A stretch of DNA of 64,000 nt, taken from Methylobacterium sp. 2A. GTDB lineage: Bacteria; Pseudomonadota; Alphaproteobacteria; Rhizobiales; Beijerinckiaceae. Below, one piece after another: positions 45,044 through 54,341 of the stretch. The notes below the pieces were generated by a model, which saw only the letters and a program-made list of their open reading frames with translations, did no database searches and was not told where the DNA came from. A program made the translations under genes and the position numbers. The stretch is taken from positions 112,477 through 176,476 of the forward strand of contig NZ_VUOK01000005.1 of the NCBI RefSeq assembly GCF_009806555.1, in the 5' to 3' direction. Each line of letters opens with the position of its first letter. Positions within the stretch are counted from its first letter, which is position 1.

Positions 45044-45366
45044 CGCCCCACTCTCCCCGAGGCGCGGCCCGCATCCCGCGCGCCCGCCCCGCCCCTCGCC
45101 GTTCCAGAGTCCGCGCCGCGCGCCGGGCACACCCGATCCGGGGCACCGTCGCACATCACGGTGAAGGCCGGCTTAAGACGCGCCCCTGGTGATTCACCCC
45201 GTCGCCCGTCCGGGCAGGATGGCGTGGGAATCGACCGGCAGCATGCGGCACCGACCACGCCGTGGTGGAAGCGGCGGGATGTGGCGAAGGTATGGCTCGC
45301 GCGCGTTCCGGCATCGCGTCAGGCGCCCAGGCCGGCACGCGACGGCACGGGTGTGCCTTTGAGGCC
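45044..45366. other. Intergenic stretch, nothing identified
   Basis: Frames on both strands lack motifs and ribosome sites. A promoter for the TPR gene should be near its right-hand start but was not pinpointed. Confidence 0.5.
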
Positions 45367-46476
45367 TCAGCCGACCGGTTCGGATCCCAGCCGGGTGACG
45401 TGCCCCATCTTCCGGCCGGGCCGGGCCTCGCCCTTGCCGTAGAGGTGGAGATGGGCGCCGGGCTCGGCCAGCAGCGCGTGCCAGCCATCGGCCTGGGCGC
45501 CGATCAGGTTGCGCATCTCCACCGGCAGGCCGCCGGTCCGGGCCGGGTCGCCGAGCGGCCAGCCGCAGACCGCCCGGACATGCTGGGCGAATTGCGAGGT
45601 CAGCGCGCCCTCGATGGTCCAGTGGCCGGAATTGTGGACCCGCGGCGCGATCTCGTTGACCACGAGCCGCTCGGCGCCGTCCTCCCGCACCAGGAACATC
45701 TCCACGGCGAGCACGCCGACATAGTCGAGCGCGTCGGCGATGCGCTTGGCGATGTCGAGGGCGGCGCGGCCGGTCTCAGGTGCCAGGCCGGGGGCGGGGA
45801 CCCGGGTCAGGGCCAGGATGTGGTCGCGGTGCTCGTTCTCGCACAGATCGAAGGCCGCGAAGCTGCCGTCGCGGGCGCGGGCGCCCACCACCGAGACCTC
45901 GCGCTCGAACGGCACGAAGCCTTCGAGGATCAGCGGCGCGCCGCCGAACTCGGCGAACAGGGCGTTGCGGTCACCCTCGGCCCGTTCCCGCAGGATGCGC
46001 TGGCCCTTGCCGTCGTAGCCGAAGCGTCGCGTCTTGAGCACCGCCGGCAGGCCGATCGCCGCGATGGCCCGGTCGAGGTCGTCGGGTGTATCGACCGCCT
46101 GGAACGGCGCCGTCGGGATGCCGAGCCCGTTGATGAATTCCTTCTCGGACAGGCGGTCCTGCGTGGTCGAGAGCGCCCGGGCGTTCGGGTGCAGGGGGGC
46201 GTGCGCCGCCAGGATGTCGGCGGTGGCGTGGGGGATGTTCTCGAACTCGTAGGTGACGACATCGACGCTGCGCGCGAAAGCCGCCAGCGCTTGCGGATCG
46301 TCGTAGGCCGCGCAGGTGGTGCGTGCGGCGACGTCGAAGGCGGGGCTGTCGCGGTCGGGGGCGTAGACATGCACCTTCAGCCCGTAATTCGCCGCCGCGA
46401 GCGCGATCATGCGCCCGAGCTGCCCGCCGCCGACGATGCCGAGGGTGGAGCCGGGGCCGAGGGTCCTGTCCGTCAC
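45367..46476 (-). CDS. purK: N5-carboxyaminoimidazole ribonucleotide synthase
   Basis: A 369-residue ATP-grasp enzyme carboxylating aminoimidazole ribonucleotide with bicarbonate and ATP in purine synthesis. [28 protein letters not shown] begins the protein; [18 protein letters not shown] is the ATP-binding loop; [15 protein letters not shown] closes the active site. The start is a GTG at 46476 that overlaps the purE stop (GTGA), so both are translated from one message. Confidence 0.96.
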   Translation of the reverse strand: MTDRTLGPGSTLGIVGGGQLGRMIALAAANYGLKVHVYAPDRDSPAFDVAARTTCAAYDDPQALAAFARSVDVVTYEFENIPHATADILAAHAPLHPNARALSTTQDRLSEKEFINGLGIPTAPFQAVDTPDDLDRAIAAIGLPAVLKTRRFGYDGKGQRILRERAEGDRNALFAEFGGAPLILEGFVPFEREVSVVGARARDGSFAAFDLCENEHRDHILALTRVPAPGLAPETGRAALDIAKRIADALDYVGVLAVEMFLVREDGAERLVVNEIAPRVHNSGHWTIEGALTSQFAQHVRAVCGWPLGDPARTGGLPVEMRNLIGAQADGWHALLAEPGAHLHLYGKGEARPGRKMGHVTRLGSEPVG

Positions 46477-46970
46477 GATTGTGCTTCCGTCTCCGGCCGT
46501 TCGGCCACCGACGCGGTCTGGACCGCGCGCCACGCTTCGAGGCGCTCCGCCAGATCCGGATCGGAGAGCGCCAGCACCGATGCGGCGAGCAGAGCCGCGT
46601 TGACCGCCCCGGCCCGGCCGATCGCCAGGGTCCCGACCGGGATGCCGGCCGGCATCTGCACGATGGAGAGCAGGCTGTCCTGGCCGGACAGCGCCTTCGA
46701 CTCGACCGGCACGCCGAAGACCGGCAGGCGGGTCATGGCGGCGGCCATGCCGGGCAGGTGCGCGGCGCCGCCCGCCCCCGCGATCACCACCTTGAACCCG
46801 GCCGCGACCGCGCCCTTGGCGAAGGCGACGAGCCGGTCGGGGGTGCGGTGGGCCGAGACGATCCGCGCGTCGTAGGGCACGGCCAGCGCGTCGAGCGTCT
46901 CGGCGGCGTGCCGCATGGTCGCCCAGTCGGACTGGCTGCCCATGATGATCGCGACCGGAGGCGACGCCAT
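46473..46970 (-). CDS. purE: N5-carboxyaminoimidazole ribonucleotide mutase
   Basis: A 165-residue class I Pur[13 protein letters not shown] and [14 protein letters not shown] form the nucleotide-binding site; [16 protein letters not shown] follows. It converts the PurK product to 4-carboxyaminoimidazole ribonucleotide. The ATG at 46970 gives the standard N-terminus. It precedes purK in a two-gene operon. Confidence 0.96.
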   Translation of the reverse strand: MASPPVAIIMGSQSDWATMRHAAETLDALAVPYDARIVSAHRTPDRLVAFAKGAVAAGFKVVIAGAGGAAHLPGMAAAMTRLPVFGVPVESKALSGQDSLLSIVQMPAGIPVGTLAIGRAGAVNAALLAASVLALSDPDLAERLEAWRAVQTASVAERPETEAQS

Positions 46971-47049
46971 CGTTGATCCCGGCAAAAGAGGGCGCTTACA
47001 GGCGCGGCGGTCCTGCGGCAAGGCTGAGACCCGGGGGCGTCCACCGGTA

Positions 47050-47268
47050 TCAGGCGATGATATCCGGCGTGATCGCGTCCTCGATGTGGAAGATCCGGTC
47101 GCGCAGGGTCAGCTTGCGCTTCTTCAGGCGCTGGATCTGGAGCTGATCCCCGGCGACGCTGCGCTCCAGCGCCTCGATCGCGCTGTCGAGATCCCGGTGC
47201 TCCTCGCGCAACCGGGCCAGCTCGGCCTGAAGGTCCGGCTGGGCGCTCTCACCCGTCTCGTCCGCCAT
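47050..47268 (-). CDS. YdcH-like DUF465 protein
   Basis: A 72-residue coiled-coil protein: [23 protein letters not shown], then [22 protein letters not shown]. The paired basic KKRKL and the heptad leucines are the DUF465 hallmark. Function of the family is unknown. ATG 47268 is preferred; an in-frame ATG at 47310 adds 14 residues. A second member, divergently oriented, lies 173 bases away. Confidence 0.85.
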   Translation of the reverse strand: MADETGESAQPDLQAELARLREEHRDLDSAIEALERSVAGDQLQIQRLKKRKLTLRDRIFHIEDAITPDIIA

Positions 47269-47441
47269 CGTCACCTGCGGGCCAAAGGATCGCTCATCGC
47301 CGAAGAGCATGCGTCACGCCCTTCCCTGGGACAAGCCGGGCCGGCAAGCCTTCACCAAGCTTAGCCGGAGAAAACGCTTCAACTTATGCGGCATCCTGTG
47401 TCAGTCTTCGCGTGTCGAAACGATGACAGGAGATTCGACTC

Positions 47442-47624
47442 ATGTCGCTGCAGACGCATCTGAGCCAACTCGCCCGGAAGCACGAAGCCCTCGAGCGCGA
47501 GATTCAGGAAGCGATCCACAGGCCTTCGGCGAACGACCTCCACATCGCCGAGCTGAAGCGACGGAAACTCCTCCTCAAGGACGAGATCAACCGGCTCCGG
47601 GGGGCCGGCGACACCCTCCACTGA
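47442..47624 (+). CDS. YdcH-like DUF465 protein
   Basis: A 60-residue coiled-coil protein: SQLARKHEALEREIQEAIHRP, then LHIAELKRRKLLLKDEINRL. This is the commoner short DUF465 form. AGGAG lies 8 bases before the ATG. It faces away from the larger paralogue at 47050, sharing the gap between them. Confidence 0.85.
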   Translation: MSLQTHLSQLARKHEALEREIQEAIHRPSANDLHIAELKRRKLLLKDEINRLRGAGDTLH

Positions 47625-47985
47625 ACCGCCTTTCTCGATAGCGAACCCGTATGACAGCCGTCGCATCGGGGGCTCCGGTGCGGCGGTTATCCAATAGTTC
47701 ATGCGGAACCGCTTCGCGGCGCTCCTTGTGCCGGATCCCGGATCAGGTTTCGCTGATGCTCCACCTGTCCGGGAAAGGGGCCGTGGACAACGGATCACGC
47801 GGCCCTTTCCCAAGCGCATGCAGCGAAAGCGGAATGCGCTCCCGGGATCCAGCACAAGGCGCGCCGCCACAGCGGCACCATCTTCCCGGTCCCTGTTAAG
47901 GGCGCGAACCCGCCTCCCCCTGGCACGAGAATGCGCTACTCTGGCCCCGCCGCCGGAGAGCGGCCCGAGGGGAAACGCCGAACCG
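47625..47985. other. Intergenic stretch with one hairpin
   Basis: A stem GGGAAAGGGGCCGTG pairs with CACGCGGCCCTTTCCC (47771-47811). It is followed by AAGCG, not Ts. No gene is supported. The prpE promoter should lie here. Confidence 0.5.
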
Positions 47986-49911
47986 ATGACGAACGCCAGC
48001 CTGCCGGGCCGCTATCCGGAGATCTACGAATCCGCCCGCCGCGACAGGGAAGCGTTCTGGCTCGACGCGGCCCGGGCAATCGACTGGGCGCAGGCACCGG
48101 TCCAAGCCTTCGCGCCGGATTCCGGTCCCTACGGCCGCTGGTTCCCGGACGGGTCGCTCAATGCCTGCCACAACGCCGTCGACCGCCACGCCGCGGGCGC
48201 GCGGGCGGAGCAGGTGGCGATCCGCTACGATTCGCCCGTCACCGGCACGAAACTCAGCATCACCTACCGGGCGTTGCGCGATGAAGTCTCGACGCTGGCC
48301 GCGGTCCTGGCCGGGCTCGGCGTCGGCAAGGGCGACCGGGTGATCCTCTACATGCCGATGGTGCCCGAGGCCCTGTTCGGCATGCTGGCCTGCGCGCGGC
48401 TCGGGGCGGTCCATTCCGTGGTGTTCGGCGGCTTCGCGGCGAACGAGTTGGCGGTGCGGATCGAGGATGCGGCCCCGAAGGTGGTGCTGGCGGCCTCCTG
48501 TGGGATCGAGCCGAACCGAGTGGTCGCCTACAAGCCGCTGCTGGATGCGGCGATCGACGCCTCGCGCCACAAGCCGGATTCCTGCCTGATCCTTCAGCGC
48601 CCGCAAGGCCCCGCGACGCTCGTGCCGGGGCGGGACCGCGATTGGGCCGAGGCCGTGGCAGCCGCCAAAGCGGCGGGGGCGCGGACGGAGTGCGTCCCGG
48701 TCGCCGCCACCGACCCGCTCTACATCCTCTACACCTCCGGGACGACCGGGAAGCCGAAGGGCGTGATCCGCGACACGGGCGGTTACCTCGTGGCGCTCGC
48801 GTGGTCGATGCCCAATCTCTACGGGGTGCAGCCCGGCGAGACCTATTTCTGCGCCTCCGACATCGGCTGGGTCGTCGGGCATTCCTACATCGTCTATGCG
48901 CCGCTCCTGCACGGCTGCACCACGGTGCTGTACGAGGGCAAGCCTGTCGGCACCCCCGATGCCGGCGCCTTCTGGCGGGTGGTCTCCGAGTACGCGGTCG
49001 TGTGCCTGTTCACGGCGCCGACCGCGCTGCGGGCCATCAAGAAGGAGGATTCCGCCGGCGCCCGGATCGCCGATTACGACCTGTCGGCCTTCCGCAGCCT
49101 GTTCCTGGCCGGCGAGCGCGCGGATCCGGATTCGGTCGCCTGGGCCGAGCGGGTGCTGAACCGGCCGGTCATCGACCATTGGTGGCAGACCGAAACCGGC
49201 TGGCCGATCGCCGGCAACCCGATGGGGCTCGGCCTGCTCCCGGTGAAGCACGGCAGCACCTGCGTGCCGATGCCGGGCTACCGGGTCGAGGTCCTGGACG
49301 AGGGCGGCAAGCCCGTGCCGGCCGACACGATGGGCACCATCGCGATCCGCCTGCCCCTGCCGCCCGGCTGCCTGCCGACCCTCTGGGGGTCGGACGAGCG
49401 GATGCGGTCGAGCTACCTCGCCACCTTCCCAGGCTATTACGACACCTCGGATGCCGGGGTGATCGACGCGGACGGCTACATCACGGTGCTGGGGCGGACC
49501 GACGACATCATCAACGTCGCGGGCCATCGGCTCTCGACCGGCGGCATGGAGGCGGTGCTGGCCGGCCACCCGGATGTCGCCGAATGCGCGGTGATCGGCA
49601 TCCGCGATGCCCTGAAGGGCGAGGTGCCGTGCGGCTTCGTGGTGCTGAAGGCCGGCGTCGACCGCCCGACCGAGGCGATCGAGAAGGAACTGGTCGCCAA
49701 GGTGCGGGACGAGATCGGTCCGGTCGCCGCCTTCAAGCTGGCGCTCACCGTGCCACGGCTGCCCAAGACCCGGTCAGGCAAGATCCTGCGGGCCACCATG
49801 AAGCGCATCGCCGACCACGAACCGTGGACGATGCCGGCAACGATCGACGACGCCGCGGCCCTCGACGAGATCGGCGACAGCCTGAAGGGGCGCGGCATCG
49901 GCGAAATCTAG
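47986..49911 (+). CDS. prpE: Propionyl-CoA synthetase
   Basis: A 641-residue ANL-family acyl-CoA synthetase. PrpE-specific marks include FDS-like GPYGRWFPDGSLNACHNAVDRH at the N-terminus and ILYTSGTTGKPKGVIRDTGGYLVALAWSM, the AMP-binding loop. DIGWVVGHSYIVYAPLLHGCTT and the C-terminal catalytic lysine K599 in KTRSGKILRATMKRI are present. It activates propionate, and less well acetate, with ATP. ATG 47986 is a good start, with GAGGGGAAA upstream. Single gene. Confidence 0.92.
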   Translation: MTNASLPGRYPEIYESARRDREAFWLDAARAIDWAQAPVQAFAPDSGPYGRWFPDGSLNACHNAVDRHAAGARAEQVAIRYDSPVTGTKLSITYRALRDEVSTLAAVLAGLGVGKGDRVILYMPMVPEALFGMLACARLGAVHSVVFGGFAANELAVRIEDAAPKVVLAASCGIEPNRVVAYKPLLDAAIDASRHKPDSCLILQRPQGPATLVPGRDRDWAEAVAAAKAAGARTECVPVAATDPLYILYTSGTTGKPKGVIRDTGGYLVALAWSMPNLYGVQPGETYFCASDIGWVVGHSYIVYAPLLHGCTTVLYEGKPVGTPDAGAFWRVVSEYAVVCLFTAPTALRAIKKEDSAGARIADYDLSAFRSLFLAGERADPDSVAWAERVLNRPVIDHWWQTETGWPIAGNPMGLGLLPVKHGSTCVPMPGYRVEVLDEGGKPVPADTMGTIAIRLPLPPGCLPTLWGSDERMRSSYLATFPGYYDTSDAGVIDADGYITVLGRTDDIINVAGHRLSTGGMEAVLAGHPDVAECAVIGIRDALKGEVPCGFVVLKAGVDRPTEAIEKELVAKVRDEIGPVAAFKLALTVPRLPKTRSGKILRATMKRIADHEPWTMPATIDDAAALDEIGDSLKGRGIGEI

Positions 49912-50060
49912 GGATCCCAAAGGGCAAGCCCTTTGGTGGGGTGTCGGGGTGAAACCCCGACGCACGGGTTCGGTACCCCCTGATGGGGGCGCCGAACCCG
50001 TATGCAGGGCTCTGCCCTGCACCCGCGAAAGGGCTCGCCCTTTCGAAACCAGGACTTTTC
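49912..50060. repeat. Dispersed palindromic repeat, copy 5
   Basis: The longest copy: CCCAAAGGGCAAGCCCTTTGG, GTCGGGGTGAAACCCCGAC, GGGTTCGG with CCGAACCC around a CCCCTGATGGGGG loop, CAGGGCTCTGCCCTG and CGAAAGGGCTCGCCCTTTCG in series. It fills the gap after prpE and begins one base after its stop. Confidence 0.75.
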
Positions 50061-50094
50061 GGAATGGCGCGCCTTGCGCTTCGCCAGCCCATAG

Positions 50095-50132
50095 CCATCT
50101 TCTGGCCATCCAACTGGATGGCCAGAAGATGG
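50095..50132. promoter_or_regulatory. Perfect 17-bp-arm palindrome before the RHH regulator
   Basis: CCATCTTCTGGCCATCC (50095-50111) and GGATGGCCAGAAGATGG (50116-50132) are exact reverse complements separated by AACT. It ends 7 bases before the ATG at 50140 and covers part of the ribosome site GGTGAG. It could be an operator for the regulator or an RNA hairpin gating translation. Confidence 0.7.
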
Positions 50133-50139
50133 TGAGCCG

Positions 50140-50559
50140 ATGAACGACCCCATACCCGAGCCCCGGCCGAAGGTGCCGGAGAGCGAGAAGATCACGGTCA
50201 ATCTCGGCTTCGTCGATTTGGGCCGCGTCGACCTGATGGTCCGGGACGGCTTCTACGCCAACCGGGCCGACTTCATCCGCACCGCCGTGCGCAACCAGCT
50301 CGACCGGCACGACGAGGCGGTCCGCCAATCCGTGGCCCGGCGCCAGCTCCGCCTCGGGATCGCGCATTACGGGCGGGCCGAACTCGAAGCGGCCCGGGAT
50401 GCCGGGCGCCCCCTGCACATCCAGGTCCTGGGCCTCGCCACCGTCGCGGGCGACGTCACGCCGGATCTCGCCCGCGCCGCCATCGCCTCCGTGGAGGTTC
50501 TCGGCAGCTTCCAGGCGAGCCCCGCCGTGAAGGCCGCCCTGGCCGACCGCATCGCCTGA
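50140..50559 (+). CDS. CopG/RHH-type regulator linked to PHB depolymerase
   Basis: A 139-residue protein. EKITVNLGFVDLGRVDLMVRDGFYANRADFIRTAVRNQLDRH (about 15-56) is a ribbon-helix-helix DNA-binding fold: a strand, then two helices. The C-terminal part (IQVLGLATVAGDVTPDLARAAI, SVEVLGSFQASPAVKAAL) is unknown. It precedes the esterase gene by 71 bases in the same direction, so it may regulate it and itself via the adjacent palindrome. Confidence 0.78.
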   Translation: MNDPIPEPRPKVPESEKITVNLGFVDLGRVDLMVRDGFYANRADFIRTAVRNQLDRHDEAVRQSVARRQLRLGIAHYGRAELEAARDAGRPLHIQVLGLATVAGDVTPDLARAAIASVEVLGSFQASPAVKAALADRIA

Positions 50560-50630
50560 CGCCCCCAGCCGGTCGCAGAGGCGGGTGAACCGTCCGGCCC
50601 CATCCGAACTCCGTCCCGAAGGATCGGCCC

Positions 50631-51878
50631 ATGTTCCGTTTTCCCAAATTCGATTTCTCCAAGTTCGACGCGTCCAAGTTCGATCGGCCCCCGCGCGGCG
50701 GTCCGGATCACGACGCCTCCGGCCCTGGCGCCGACCGGCTCGCGGAGCGGATGGCGCGGTTCCAGCGGGTGCAGACGGAAGCCTTGGCGAAATGGGCGCG
50801 GACCTATGGCCAGCCTGGCGCTTCCCAAGGGCCGGCGGGCAGCGACGGGACGACCCTCGACATGGAGGCGCCCGAAGCCCCCGGCGGCGCCTGGACGGCC
50901 CCCCGGTCAGGTCAGGAGAGGGCCAGGGCCGCGGAGCCGGAGCTCGATCTGTCGGGGCTGATGCGCACGCTGCGCGCGGGCCGCCCGGTCTCCCGGGGCC
51001 GGCCACCGGTTGCCGTGCCGCCCGGCGCGCGGTTCGAGGAGCGCGTGTTCACCGGTGCCGCCGGCAGCCGGCGCTACAAGGTCTACGTGCCGAGCGGCTA
51101 TACCGGTCAGGCCCTGCCCCTCGTGGTGATGCTGCACGGCTGCACCCAGGATCCGGACGACTTCGCCGCCGGCACGCAGATGAACGCCGTCGCCGAGCAG
51201 CAGACATTCCTCGTCGCCTATCCGGCGCAGGCGCAGACGGCGAACCCGCAACGGTGCTGGAACTGGTACGCGGCCGGCGATCAGGCGCGCGAGGGCGGCG
51301 AACCGGAACTCATCGCCGGCATCGCCCGGGCCGTGCTGGCGGAGTTCTCGGCCGACCCGAGCCGGGTCTACGCGGCGGGGCTCTCGGCCGGCGGCGCCGC
51401 GGCGGCGATCCTGGCGGCGACCTATCCGGACCTGTTCGCCGCCGTCGGGATCCATTCCGGACTGGCCTGCGGGGCCGCCCGCGACCTGCCGGGCGCGCTC
51501 GCCGCGATGAAGGGGCAGGCCAAGCCCGCCCGGACGAACCGTCAGGGGGTGCCCACCATCGTATTCCACGGCGACGGCGACCGCACCGTGCATCCCGCCA
51601 ACGGCGATCAGGTGATGGCTCAGGCCGGAACAGACCCGGGCCTCACCGAGACGGTCACGCGGGACACGAGCCCGGGGGGCATCGCCTATACCCGCACGAT
51701 CCGCAGCGACGCGGGCGGTCGGCCGGTCCAGGAGCAGTGGCTCCTGCACGGCGCCGGGCATGCCTGGTCGGGGGGCAGTCCGGCCGGATCCTACACGGAG
51801 CCGCGGGGACCGGATGCGAGCCGCGCGATGCTGCGCTTCTTCTTGTCCCACGCGCTGGAACCGCGCGCCCGGACCTGA
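50631..51878 (+). CDS. PHB-depolymerase-family esterase
   Basis: A 415-residue alpha/beta hydrolase of the LpqC/PHB depolymerase group. LPLVVMLHGCTQDPDDFAAGTQMN is the oxyanion region, the nucleophile is S252 in GLSAGG, and the C-terminal HGAGHAWSGG carries the catalytic histidine. The N-terminus has no signal peptide; instead it begins FPKFDFSKFDASKFD, a short KFD repeat, then a 100-residue charged stretch. An intracellular esterase acting on polyester or aryl esters is likely. Confidence 0.85.
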   Translation: MFRFPKFDFSKFDASKFDRPPRGGPDHDASGPGADRLAERMARFQRVQTEALAKWARTYGQPGASQGPAGSDGTTLDMEAPEAPGGAWTAPRSGQERARAAEPELDLSGLMRTLRAGRPVSRGRPPVAVPPGARFEERVFTGAAGSRRYKVYVPSGYTGQALPLVVMLHGCTQDPDDFAAGTQMNAVAEQQTFLVAYPAQAQTANPQRCWNWYAAGDQAREGGEPELIAGIARAVLAEFSADPSRVYAAGLSAGGAAAAILAATYPDLFAAVGIHSGLACGAARDLPGALAAMKGQAKPARTNRQGVPTIVFHGDGDRTVHPANGDQVMAQAGTDPGLTETVTRDTSPGGIAYTRTIRSDAGGRPVQEQWLLHGAGHAWSGGSPAGSYTEPRGPDASRAMLRFFLSHALEPRART

Positions 51879-51899
51879 ACCCAGGCGCGCGCGTTCCGC

Positions 51900-52364
51900 T
51901 CAGTCGGCGTCGCTGTCGTCGTCCGCGAGGCCGGCATCCGGGGTGCGCCCGGGCACGGTCGCGGTATAGAAGTCCGGCCCCGGCCGGGCGGTGAGCGAGG
52001 CCGGCACGCGCTGCGGGCCCGGCTCGGACGGGATCAGGGTCGCGGTCGCCGCGATCAGCCCGGCCATCGCACGCAGATCCTCGGGCTGGCGCGGATCGCG
52101 GGAGATCAGCGTCGCGTCCCGCTGCAGGCGCAGATTGCAGGCCTGCGTGGGCAGGCCGCCGTTCGGCGTGCAGGCATCGTGGCGGGCGCAGGCCGCGTCG
52201 AGGGCGTCGATCGGCGGGAGCGGGGCGTTGTTGCCCGGCCCGCAGTAATTGCCGTGGATCAGCATCTTGGGACCGCCGAAGGCGGCGGGCTGGGCCTGGG
52301 ACGGCGCCGCGAAGGCGGCGTAGCCGGCAGCCAGGAGGAGCGGGGCGGCAAGTTTCGGAAGCAT
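51900..52364 (-). CDS. Secreted protein with phospholipase-A2-like motif
   Basis: A 154-residue protein with a signal peptide (LLLAAGYAAFAAPSQA). The segment NYCGPGNNAPLPPIDALDAACARHDAC (39-65) follows the secretory phospholipase A2 pattern: a YCGxGN calcium loop, then C-x2-HD with H62 and D63. The family usually keeps a second conserved aspartate; later residues are low-complexity, ending DDDSDAD. Enzyme activity is only possible, not shown. Convergent with the esterase. Confidence 0.6.
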   Translation of the reverse strand: MLPKLAAPLLLAAGYAAFAAPSQAQPAAFGGPKMLIHGNYCGPGNNAPLPPIDALDAACARHDACTPNGGLPTQACNLRLQRDATLISRDPRQPEDLRAMAGLIAATATLIPSEPGPQRVPASLTARPGPDFYTATVPGRTPDAGLADDDSDAD

Positions 52365-52554
52365 CGTCAGGACCTCAAGCGATCTCGCCCCCTCAGGCGG
52401 TTCGCGTCGGTTGCCGCGGTGCGGCGACTGGGCGAAAAACGGCCGGCGCCAGCGGCGGGTTCCCGCAACGGCGCAGCGCAGGGGTGCTCTGCCGCACCGC
52501 ACTGGCTCCCGCGTCCATCCTGCGCCAGAGTGGGCGCGCCACCGGGAGTTGCCG

Positions 52555-53673
52555 ATGACCGCTCGCCTGTTCGAACCGCTGACGCTCGACGCGCTCACCC
52601 TCGAGAACCGCATCCTGATCGCACCGATGTGCCAGTATTCGGCCCGCGACGGCGAGGCCACCGACTGGCACATGATGCATCTCGGCCAGCTCGCCATGTC
52701 GGGCGCCGGCCTGCTCACCCTGGAGGCCACCGCGGTCTCGCCGGAGGCGCGGATCACCGCCTGGGATCTCGGCCTCTACAACGACGGCTGTGAGCGGGCG
52801 CTCGGCCGCGTGCTCGACGCGGTGCGCGACTACGCGCCGATCCCGGTCTGCATCCAGATCGCCCATGCCGGGCGCAAGGCGTCGAGCGCGGCGCCCTGGG
52901 AGGGCGGGCAGCAGATCCCGCCGGAACATCCTTACGGCTGGCGCACCGAGGCGCCCTCTCCCCTGGCGCACGGTGAGGGCGAGCTGCCGCCCCACGCCCT
53001 CGACGCCGCCGACCTGAAGCGCGTCCGCGACCAGTTCGTGGCCACCGCCAGGCGCGCCGTGCGGCTCGGCATCGAGGCCGTGGAACTCCACGGCGCCCAC
53101 GGCTACCTGCTGCACCAGTTCCTGTCGCCGATCGCCAACGCGCGCACCGACCAGTACGGCGGCAGCCTGGAGAACCGGATGCGCTTCCCGCTGGAGGTCT
53201 ACGACGCGGTGCGCGACGTCGTGCCGGCCGGGAGCCCCGTCTGGCTGCGCGTCTCAGCCACCGATTGGGTGGAGGATGGCTGGGACATCGACGAGACCGT
53301 GGAACTGGCCAAAGCATTGAAGCGGGCGGGTTCGCCGGCGCTTCACGTCTCGACGGGGGGCGTCTCGCCCAAGCAGGCGATCAAGCTCGGGCCGGGCTAT
53401 CAGGTGCCCTATGCCGAGCGGATCAAGGTCGAGACCGGGCTCACCACCATCGCGGTCGGCCTGATCACCGAGCCGGCCCAGGCCGAGGCGATCCTGCAGG
53501 AGGGCCGGGCGGACGCGATCTCGCTCGCCCGGGCGATGCTCTACGATCCGCGCTGGCCCTGGCACGCGGCGGCCGAACTCGGTGCCCGGGTTCGGGCCCC
53601 CAAGCAGTACTGGCGCTCGCAGCCGCGGGAGTACAAGGACCTGTTCAAGGACACGGCCTTCGGGCAGCGGTGA
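52555..53673 (+). CDS. Old-yellow-enzyme family ene reductase (YqjM-like)
   Basis: A 372-residue FMN TIM-barrel reductase. The redox-modulating C26 in LIAPMCQYSA is the YqjM signature. HGAHGYLLHQFLSPIANARTDQYGGSLENRMRF and the FMN phosphate site DAISLARAMLYDPRWPW are typical. It reduces alpha-beta-unsaturated carbonyls with NAD(P)H; the natural role is probably detoxification. ATG 52555 has GGGAG upstream. Confidence 0.93.
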   Translation: MTARLFEPLTLDALTLENRILIAPMCQYSARDGEATDWHMMHLGQLAMSGAGLLTLEATAVSPEARITAWDLGLYNDGCERALGRVLDAVRDYAPIPVCIQIAHAGRKASSAAPWEGGQQIPPEHPYGWRTEAPSPLAHGEGELPPHALDAADLKRVRDQFVATARRAVRLGIEAVELHGAHGYLLHQFLSPIANARTDQYGGSLENRMRFPLEVYDAVRDVVPAGSPVWLRVSATDWVEDGWDIDETVELAKALKRAGSPALHVSTGGVSPKQAIKLGPGYQVPYAERIKVETGLTTIAVGLITEPAQAEAILQEGRADAISLARAMLYDPRWPWHAAAELGARVRAPKQYWRSQPREYKDLFKDTAFGQR

Positions 53674-53898
53674 CGCGGCCCCCGCACCGTGAGTCGACGC
53701 GCGCGTCTCGCGGGACCGGCGCGACTTCGGGTGAGCGAATCAAAGCTGAAACCCGGTGCGCTCGGCCGTGTGAGGGGACTGCTTTCGACCCAATGCAGTT
53801 GCACGGATTATTTCGGCGTCATCCCGTAAGCGGACGCGACGGATTACGGTCAGCTTCGCCCGCTGAGGAGCGCGTTCGCAAGAACAGGGGTAAGCCTC

Positions 53899-54108
53899 CT
53901 ACGATGATGGCTCATCCCCCATCAGCGCTCTTGCGTGGGCGCGTAAGGCCGCCAGCACATCCATCTCGCGCCAGAGGGCCTGCTCGACTTCGTCAGCATC
54001 CTGGCCACGCAAAATCAGGTCTGTCAGCGCGGCCATGTGAGCCCCCGCCCGCGCCTCTGCGGCGATGATGGCCACACGGAAGTCCAATTGCTGGGTTCGA
54101 AAAACCAT
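53899..54108 (-). CDS. Hypothetical small protein
   Basis: A 69-residue helical protein starting MVFRTQQLDFRVAIIAAEARAGAHMAALTDLILRG. No family recognised. The start may be the ATG at 54135 or 54108. Base use is close to the neighbours. The 53674-53898 gap before it has no gene. Weakly supported. Confidence 0.4.
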   Translation of the reverse strand: MVFRTQQLDFRVAIIAAEARAGAHMAALTDLILRGQDADEVEQALWREMDVLAALRAHARALMGDEPSS

Positions 54109-54341
54109 CACACGCCATGACGATCCAGAGGCCAAGTCGGATTTGGCAGGTGGACGGCTGGCTGCCTACGTCCAATCCCAACGTCCATGCATTGTGCGTG
54201 CGAGATGGAACGGCCTGCCTGTTAGCGCATTGGTCGGCTCGGCTATGTGGCGCCTGCCGCAACGCGGCATGCGAGATGCACGAGCCCGGTGGTTCGTCGG
54301 GCCACGTGCTTTTAGCCCACTCCGCAGTGAGGGTTGTATCA

